From Actinotignum schaalii (GTDB lineage: Bacteria; Actinomycetota; Actinomycetes; Actinomycetales; Actinomycetaceae), in contig CAMIHT010000048.1 in NCBI GenBank assembly GCA_946222725.1, positions 1 through 9,953 of the forward strand: a stretch of 9,953 nucleotides of DNA. The letters run 5' to 3'. A model generated the notes under the pieces. The model had not been told where the DNA came from. It made no database searches and worked only from the letters and a program-made list of their open reading frames with translations. Below are positions 5,820 to 9,953 of this stretch, piece by piece (position 1 is the stretch's first letter; each line of letters begins with the position of its first letter). A program made the position numbers and the translations under genes.

Positions 5820-6779
5820 TTAAGCGCTGAGGCGCTCCGTCAGATGATCGGGGAATGACTTCTCCACCTCCAGAACCACACGGATGTGGCCACCGGGAGT
5901 ATCTTGCCATCCATTCCGGGGCTTCAGGCGCAGATCGAAAAGCGACTGCCCGCGCCCGGGGCCATCGGTGATGTCCACCTCGGCCTCCACCACTGGCCAG
6001 ATAGTTGGCTTGATTGCCCCAACTGCCACAGCGGCCGCGAGTGGATCGTGGAGAGCCGAGCATCGGCGGCCGTATTCTGGAAGGTAGAAGTTGAAGTAAA
6101 CGTCTAGTGCTTCTCCGATAATTTGAGCTTCGCGTTTAGGTGAAGCAAGGAGACGCGCGCGATGTTCCTCTTCGAGAATATTGGCAAGAGTGACATCGAG
6201 AGGCACCCACACCTGCTCCCAGGGAGCGGCCATAACAGTCTGGGCAGCTTCCGGATCGTTGAAAACATTGGCCTCCGCGACGACGGACGCGTTGCCAACT
6301 TCGCGAGCCGCACCGCCCATCAAGACCACTCGCTTGACTCGGGTAGCCAGCTCCGGATCCTTCTGAAGCGCGAGGGCAAGATTAGTCGAGGGGCCCACCG
6401 CGACAACTTCTAACTCACCGGCATATTCGTGTGACAGTCGGAGCAGCATATCCGAGGCACTCTCCGCTTCGGGTCGCCGCTGCGCGGTGGGTAGCTCAAC
6501 ATTCCCGATTCCGTTATCGCCGTGAATATGGGTGGGAACCCAGGTGTACTTCGATGTGAGGAAATCGTGAGAGCCAACGGCAACCGGGACATCGGTGCGG
6601 CCCATTGCCTCGAGAATGCTCAGTGTATTTTCTGCGGCCTGCTCGCAATTCGTATTACCTGAAACTGTTCCGACACCAACGAGGGAAATTTCGGGTGCTT
6701 TTGCCAGGTATACCAGTGCCATCGAATCGTCGATTCCGGTATCGCAGTCAAAATACAGCGGCCGTATTGTAGATGCCAT
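5820..6779 (-). CDS. Inosine-uridine-type nucleoside hydrolase
   Basis: 319 residues. I start at the ATG at 6779, which has AAAGGAG (6792-6786) six bases upstream; the in-frame ATG at 6803 has no such site. The enzyme cleaves the N-glycosidic bond of ribonucleosides to base and ribose, normally using a bound calcium. The signature aspartate cluster is DCDTGIDD (11-18), with Thr in place of the usual Pro of DTDPGIDD. Other landmarks are GDNGIGN (87-93), VAVGPSTNLALAL (126-138), VLMGG (152-156), EANVFNDPEAA (169-179) and LHDPLAAA (243-250), where His244-Asp245 match the family's catalytic His and last calcium ligand. The length is typical. It is the last gene of the minus-strand set, 57 bases after the transporter. 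Base specificity (purine or pyrimidine) cannot be read from sequence. Confidence 0.93.
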   Translation of the reverse strand: MASTIRPLYFDCDTGIDDSMALVYLAKAPEISLVGVGTVSGNTNCEQAAENTLSILEAMGRTDVPVAVGSHDFLTSKYTWVPTHIHGDNGIGNVELPTAQRRPEAESASDMLLRLSHEYAGELEVVAVGPSTNLALALQKDPELATRVKRVVLMGGAAREVGNASVVAEANVFNDPEAAQTVMAAPWEQVWVPLDVTLANILEEEHRARLLASPKREAQIIGEALDVYFNFYLPEYGRRCSALHDPLAAAVAVGAIKPTIWPVVEAEVDITDGPGRGQSLFDLRLKPRNGWQDTPGGHIRVVLEVEKSFPDHLTERLSA

Positions 6780-6800
6780 TTTGTTCTCCTTTATTGTCGG

Positions 6801-6827
6801 CACCAGTCAGCGTCGTCGCTGATGGTG
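6801..6827 (-). promoter_or_regulatory. Intercistronic hairpin between transporter and hydrolase
   Basis: CACCA (6801-6805) and TCAGCG (6807-6812) pair with CGCTGA (6817-6822) and TGGTG (6823-6827) around a four-base loop, with a single bulged base at 6806. On the minus strand it begins 9 bases after the transporter stop and ends 8 bases before the hydrolase ribosome site. No T-run follows, so it may stabilise or process the mRNA rather than terminate it. Confidence 0.55.
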
Positions 6828-6836
6828 AGCTTTGTA

Positions 6837-8258
6837 CTAAATCTTTTGACCCTCACGCGGCTTGAGAATGCACGCGGTTACGAGGGCAAGAACGGCAATT
6901 CCAAGGGAAACGATGAGCGCTGTACGGTAACCCGCAAAAGTTCCGATAAACGGAGCCACGAGACCAATACCGAGGCTGGCGCCCACGCCGAATGCTGCGC
7001 CGTTGAGGCCAGGTAGGGATCCGGGAGCTTCCGGCGGAGCCAGCAGAACGCCCAGGCCGTTGATCGTTGTGAGGATCATGCCGTTGTAGCTGATGCCCAG
7101 GACGGCAATAAACGCAAAGACTGCCCATTGGTTATCGAGGCAGAGCCAGATCCCTCCAATGGAAAGGATGGAGATGATCAAACCGCCCCGCAGAACCTGC
7201 AGCCAGCCAATCTTGCTCGCGAGCCAACCCGACAGAGGAGCAGCGGCAAGACCAATCATCGCCGGCGGCGTGAGGAAGAGCAGTGCGGCCTTACCAGCAT
7301 CGAGGCCGAAGCCAACTTCGGGGTTCTGACTGAACATGGCAACGGTGAAGTTGATAACCGCGAAAACGGAGGACAGGGACAGCAACGTCGTGGCAATGAG
7401 CGGCCAGCAGTGACGCGATGCAAGATGCTCAATAGCGAAGAGGGGAGAATCGACCTTGCGCTCGACGAAGTAGAAACCGATGAAGCAGATGACCGTCCCT
7501 GCGAGGAAGCCAAGGCTAATCGGTGCGAACCACCCGTCGGAACCACCGTAGTTCACGTAGTAGGTCAGGAAAATGAGTCCGAGGGATAGGGTTGCGCCAC
7601 CCCACCAATCCATCTTTCCGGTGGCCGCATCATTCGCATGCTGGGAAATGCCGCGTCCCGTGAGGATGATGGCAATGAGGACGAGTACTGCGATCACGAT
7701 GAAAATGGAGCGGAATCCGAAGGCGTTGGTCAGGAGACCGCCGAACCAGCCGTCAAGGCCGCCAACGCCGCCGTTGACAGCCGTGATGATACCCATCATG
7801 GTGCCGAAGGTCTTGGCAGAAACCGATTCGCTCAGAATCATGTAGGTCAACTGGAACACGGCGCCGGAAACACCCTGGATAACGCGCCCAACCATGAAAA
7901 TGGGGAATGACGGAGCGAAGACACAGACCAGTGTTCCGATGAACAAAATAACGAGGACGTAAATGAGCATCCTCTTGCGTCCGACGAAGTCACTCCAACG
8001 GGTCAAAATAATTCCGGCGACGGCGCCAGCCAAGAAGAAGAGACTCGAAACGAGTGAAACCGTGGATTCATCGATTACGAAGTCGCGCCCGATAGCGGGC
8101 AGGGCCGGGGTTACCATGCTCGCATTGAGCTGATAGGACAGCACTGCGACGATCAGGGTAAACATGAGACCCGCGAGGGCGAGGCCTCGATATTTGTCCT
8201 CACGTTCGACCTGTTGCGCTGCTGATTGCGGCGCGTCTGATTTATTTGTTGATGTCAT
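6837..8258 (-). CDS. MFS transporter, 14-helix DHA2-like; probable nucleoside permease
   Basis: 473 residues. I start at the ATG at 8258 (MTSTNKSD), which has AGGAG (8268-8264) five bases upstream. The frame extends to 8327 but those 23 residues look non-coding. The protein is an inner-membrane major facilitator. I count about 14 hydrophobic segments between residues 24 and 465, as in the DHA2 drug:H+ antiporter-type subfamily. Motif A is RWSDFVGRKR (87-96) in the loop after helix 2. GRVIQGVSGA (124-133) matches the motif B region, and the glycine-rich AVNGGVGGLDGWFGG (160-174) matches the motif C region. Acidic or basic residues inside helices are few. Homology alone would suggest drug export. 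The neighbouring nucleoside hydrolase and LacI regulator argue for uptake of a nucleoside or glycoside, which is inference. The transcript probably includes the hydrolase. Confidence 0.9.
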   Translation of the reverse strand: MTSTNKSDAPQSAAQQVEREDKYRGLALAGLMFTLIVAVLSYQLNASMVTPALPAIGRDFVIDESTVSLVSSLFFLAGAVAGIILTRWSDFVGRKRMLIYVLVILFIGTLVCVFAPSFPIFMVGRVIQGVSGAVFQLTYMILSESVSAKTFGTMMGIITAVNGGVGGLDGWFGGLLTNAFGFRSIFIVIAVLVLIAIILTGRGISQHANDAATGKMDWWGGATLSLGLIFLTYYVNYGGSDGWFAPISLGFLAGTVICFIGFYFVERKVDSPLFAIEHLASRHCWPLIATTLLSLSSVFAVINFTVAMFSQNPEVGFGLDAGKAALLFLTPPAMIGLAAAPLSGWLASKIGWLQVLRGGLIISILSIGGIWLCLDNQWAVFAFIAVLGISYNGMILTTINGLGVLLAPPEAPGSLPGLNGAAFGVGASLGIGLVAPFIGTFAGYRTALIVSLGIAVLALVTACILKPREGQKI

Positions 8259-8264
8259 GACATC
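8251..8264. repeat. 14-bp palindrome over the transporter start codon
   Basis: GATGTCATGACATC is a perfect palindrome that includes the ATG at 8258-8256 and abuts the AGGAG ribosome site. It could fold over the start or bind a protein, or it could be chance. Confidence 0.5.
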
Positions 8265-8275
8265 TCCTGTTCTGC

Positions 8276-8338
8276 TGCGGCGTTGCCGCAAAACGGGGCA
8301 GTTGGCACTGCCTGAGAGCGGCGACATTGCCGCAATGT
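8276..8338 (-). promoter_or_regulatory. Structured leader of the transporter mRNA: three inverted repeats
   Basis: In minus-strand order there are three perfect six-base-arm repeats: ACATTG-3-CAATGT (8338-8324), GGCAGT-4-ACTGCC (8312-8297) and TGCGGC-3-GCCGCA (8290-8276). The last ends 7 bases before the ribosome site. An alternative GCGGC-6-GCCGC pairing (8333-8318) overlaps the first and excludes it. This suggests a switching leader or a set of operators. I cannot match it to a known riboswitch class. Confidence 0.5.
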
Positions 8339-8368
8339 GGTGCGTTTCGGGTGCTCCAAAGCGCGAGG

Positions 8369-8374
8369 AATATA
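8369..8374 (-). promoter_or_regulatory. Possible -10 box of the transporter operon
   Basis: TATATT on the minus strand is a good -10 match, but only CTCTTG lies 17 bases upstream, a poor -35 box. Use of this promoter would give a leader of about 100 bases containing all three inverted repeats. A GAAACG half-site (8348-8343) like that of the LacI operator lies about 20 bases downstream. Confidence 0.35.
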
Positions 8375-8423
8375 TGTTGTTTGTAAGTAGGCAAGAGGGT
8401 TTTCGTGGACATGTATGCGTGGA

Positions 8424-9458
8424 TTAACGAGGCGAGTCCCCCTTTCGGTTTTCTTTCACATCTGGAGGGGTGTAGCACAGTGACTCGCGTTTGATGAACA
8501 CTGTTGGGAGGTAGGTATCCTGTGCTGTTTTTCCCGCGATGCAATCAACGAGTGCATCGGCGGCGATTCGTCCCATTCCTTCGAGATCTTGCGCAATGAC
8601 AGATATGGACGGGGAAATGAAACGGAAGTACTCGTAATCGTCGAAAACGATAAGCGAGAGATCGGGGCCGATTGCTTGGTTGATGGAGGCGCAGTGCTCA
8701 AGGACTCCGGTGCCGAGCTGCCCGTTCGCTGCCAGAATCGCTGTCACTCCGCGTTTTAGGAGCGCATGTGTCCCTATTTTTCCGGCATCCCTGCTAAAGC
8801 TTCCCCACTCAACGAAGTGTGTGGTGTCCGAAAGGCCGTGCTCGTTAAGGGCCTCCAAAAATGCTGCGTACCGGTCGCGTGCAATTGGCAGTGATTGGGG
8901 TCCTCCGAGATAACCGATGCACGTATGACCGTGCGAGGCGAGGTTCCGCACTGCCTCCGTCATTCCAGGTTCCGGACGCGAGGAAATCACGGGAACCGCG
9001 AGCTGTTTGAGGGGCCGGTCGATGAGGACGAGAGGAATATCTGCCTCGATAACCTGCCGAATTGCGGTATCGTCTTCACTCTGCGGAGAAATAACAATTC
9101 CATCCACACGCTGCGCCATGATCTGAGCTAGGAAGTCATTTTCTTGCGCGTGATCTTCACCTGCGCTGCCGATAAGCACGGTCGAGCCTTTCGCGCGCAT
9201 CGCAGTTTCAAACCAGTATGTCAGTTCAGTGAAGAATGGATTGCGAATATCAGGGACGAGCAAAGCAACGGTACCCGTGGTCTTTGAGCGAAGAGAGGCA
9301 GCATTGCGGTTGGGGCGGTAATTGAGGCTCGAAGCAGCTTCGAGAACCCGCCGCCGAGTCTGAGAAGATACCGAACCGTTGCCGGAAAGCGCGCGAGATG
9401 CAGTGCCCAAACCGACCTTGGCCGCTCGAGCAACATCTTGGATCGTAACGTCGCGCAT
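8424..9458 (-). CDS. LacI-family transcriptional regulator
   Basis: 344 residues from ATG at 9458, with GAGG (9471-9468) nine bases upstream. It is a cytoplasmic DNA-binding repressor with a periplasmic-binding-protein-like effector domain. The N-terminal helix-turn-helix is TIQDVARAAKVGLGTASRAL (5-24); GLGTAS replaces the more usual SxxTVS in the recognition helix. The hinge region (about 50-60) reads NAASLRS rather than NAARLRS. The effector domain starts at VALLVPDIRNPFF (64-76). Effector-pocket landmarks are IARDRYAAFLEAL (192-204, Arg196) and FDDYEYF (272-278). The canonical Asp before the conserved GHxxIGYLGG segment is missing (VISSRPEPG), and the usual ND is NG (245-246), so the ligand may be atypical. 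It lies upstream of the transporter and hydrolase, 165 bases from the former, which suggests it controls them. It probably also represses itself through the operator at 9502-9513. Confidence 0.93.
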   Translation of the reverse strand: MRDVTIQDVARAAKVGLGTASRALSGNGSVSSQTRRRVLEAASSLNYRPNRNAASLRSKTTGTVALLVPDIRNPFFTELTYWFETAMRAKGSTVLIGSAGEDHAQENDFLAQIMAQRVDGIVISPQSEDDTAIRQVIEADIPLVLIDRPLKQLAVPVISSRPEPGMTEAVRNLASHGHTCIGYLGGPQSLPIARDRYAAFLEALNEHGLSDTTHFVEWGSFSRDAGKIGTHALLKRGVTAILAANGQLGTGVLEHCASINQAIGPDLSLIVFDDYEYFRFISPSISVIAQDLEGMGRIAADALVDCIAGKTAQDTYLPTVFIKRESLCYTPPDVKENRKGDSPR

Positions 9459-9501
9459 ATGTATCTGCCTCGCTGCAGGGTTATCAAACTACTTTGTTTA
9501 T

Positions 9502-9513
9502 GGAAACGTTTCC
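9502..9513. promoter_or_regulatory. LacI-family operator GGAAACGTTTCC
   Basis: A perfect 12-bp palindrome with the central CpG typical of LacI/GalR-family sites. It lies 15 bases downstream of the regulator's -10 box and 43 bases before its start codon, a position suited to autorepression. Further half-sites GGAAAC (9525-9530) and GAAACGT (9568-9574) lie on either side of the promoter. Confidence 0.8.
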
Positions 9514-9527
9514 GCTTCTTATTCGGA

Positions 9528-9556
9528 AACATAACGAGCACGTTGAAATTTGTCAA
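9528..9556 (-). promoter_or_regulatory. Sigma-70-type promoter of the LacI-family regulator
   Basis: On the minus strand TTGACA (9556-9551) is a perfect -35 box, followed after exactly 17 bases by TATGTT (9533-9528), four of six matches to the -10 consensus. The predicted start lies near 9521, just ahead of the palindromic operator. Confidence 0.75.
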
Positions 9557-9953
9557 TGACTCTTTTTGAAACGTGACACGGTACATCGCGCGACGTGGAC
9601 AAGTGGTGCGCAGTGCATAGGGGCGCGTCGGGCTTTGCAAGGCGTGAGGCTTCGGTGCCATTGCGCGATTTGGCGGTAACGATGGCTACTGGCGTGATGC
9701 CTTCGGCGACCGTGCATTTCCATAACCGGAGCTGAGCACCCCTTCTTTCGGAGTCGAGCGCAAGGACGTGTGATTCGGAATGGTCAGGGGGTGGCCCGGT
9801 GTGCTTTCGTTGGGTTTATGTGTAGCTTTTGCTCGAATATTTCGAGTGTGTTCCTTTGTTTTGGGCGTGCTTTTCCGCGGTTTTCAGGGTGCTTGGCCTG
9901 GGTGTGGTGGGTGTCTCGTTGGTTTGGTTTGCGTCTGGCGGGTTGGGCTTGTA
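9557..9953. other. Right-edge region without a confident gene
   Basis: I see no intact gene. CTCGAA-TAT-TTCGAG (9832-9846) is a perfect inverted repeat followed on the plus strand by a T-rich stretch, so it could be a weak terminator. From 9847 to the edge only two of 107 plus-strand bases are A. On the minus strand a frame is open from the edge to a TGA at 9786-9784 and includes LEIFEQKLHINPTK. It could be the end of a gene beyond the window, but the residues before that stretch are compositionally biased (Q, H, P, R, K) and I cannot name it. Confidence 0.35.

Noticed and set aside
9221..9661. 146-codon minus-strand frame
   Set aside because: It overlaps the LacI regulator's N-terminus and its promoter in another frame and has no family features.
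9577..9790. Possible tRNA or small RNA in the right-edge region
   Set aside because: I could find no cloverleaf arms or TPsiC-like GTTCRANNC box, and no promoter-terminator pair.

Overview
This is GC-rich bacterial chromosome. The full-length genes resemble actinobacterial and enterobacterial families: pyruvate phosphate dikinase (PPDK), a YeaE-like aldo/keto reductase, a FucO-like alcohol dehydrogenase, a nucleoside hydrolase, a DHA2-type transporter and a LacI-family regulator. Strong AGGAG-type ribosome sites, GTG starts, and A/R/P/E-rich tails beside GC-rich hairpin terminators suit a high-GC actinobacterium. A member of the Actinomycetaceae is my best guess, but nothing in the window proves it.

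Left part (1-2764). The C-terminal third of PPDK enters from the left edge. It carries an apparent one-base deletion that rewrites its last residues, and a strong hairpin follows. Next comes an unrecognised 341-residue protein. Its folded N-terminal half recalls a catalytically degenerate restriction-endonuclease-like core, and its tail is long and low-complexity. It overlaps tail-to-tail with an unrecognised four-helix membrane protein on the minus strand.

Middle (2765-5819). A gene-poor 520-bp stretch holds a possible 3' gene remnant on the minus strand, a cluster of TGTAC/GTACA words and a purine-rich 16-bp direct repeat. It ends at a YeaE-type aldo/keto reductase with its own terminator. 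After it comes a FucO-type iron alcohol dehydrogenase with a 17-bp perfect palindrome upstream, probably a repressor site. The two enzymes could act in sequence on methylglyoxal or lactaldehyde, but a terminator separates them, so they are probably separate transcripts. Two hairpins, the second apparently bidirectional, separate fucO from the converging operon.

Right part (5820-9458, minus strand). Reading leftward are a LacI-family regulator, a 14-helix MFS transporter and an inosine-uridine-type nucleoside hydrolase. This looks like a nucleoside uptake and cleavage module: the transporter imports a nucleoside, the hydrolase releases base and ribose, and the regulator responds to a nucleoside or sugar. 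The regulator has a near-consensus promoter with a perfect GGAAACGTTTCC operator just downstream of the -10. The transporter has a leader of about 100 nt with three successive perfect inverted repeats, one of which has a mutually exclusive alternative pairing. A further hairpin lies between transporter and hydrolase. I consider this leader the best candidate for undescribed regulation in the window.

Right edge (9459-9953). I see no confident gene. The last 107 bases contain only two A on the plus strand. A minus-strand frame is open from the edge to 9784 and may be the end of a gene outside the window.
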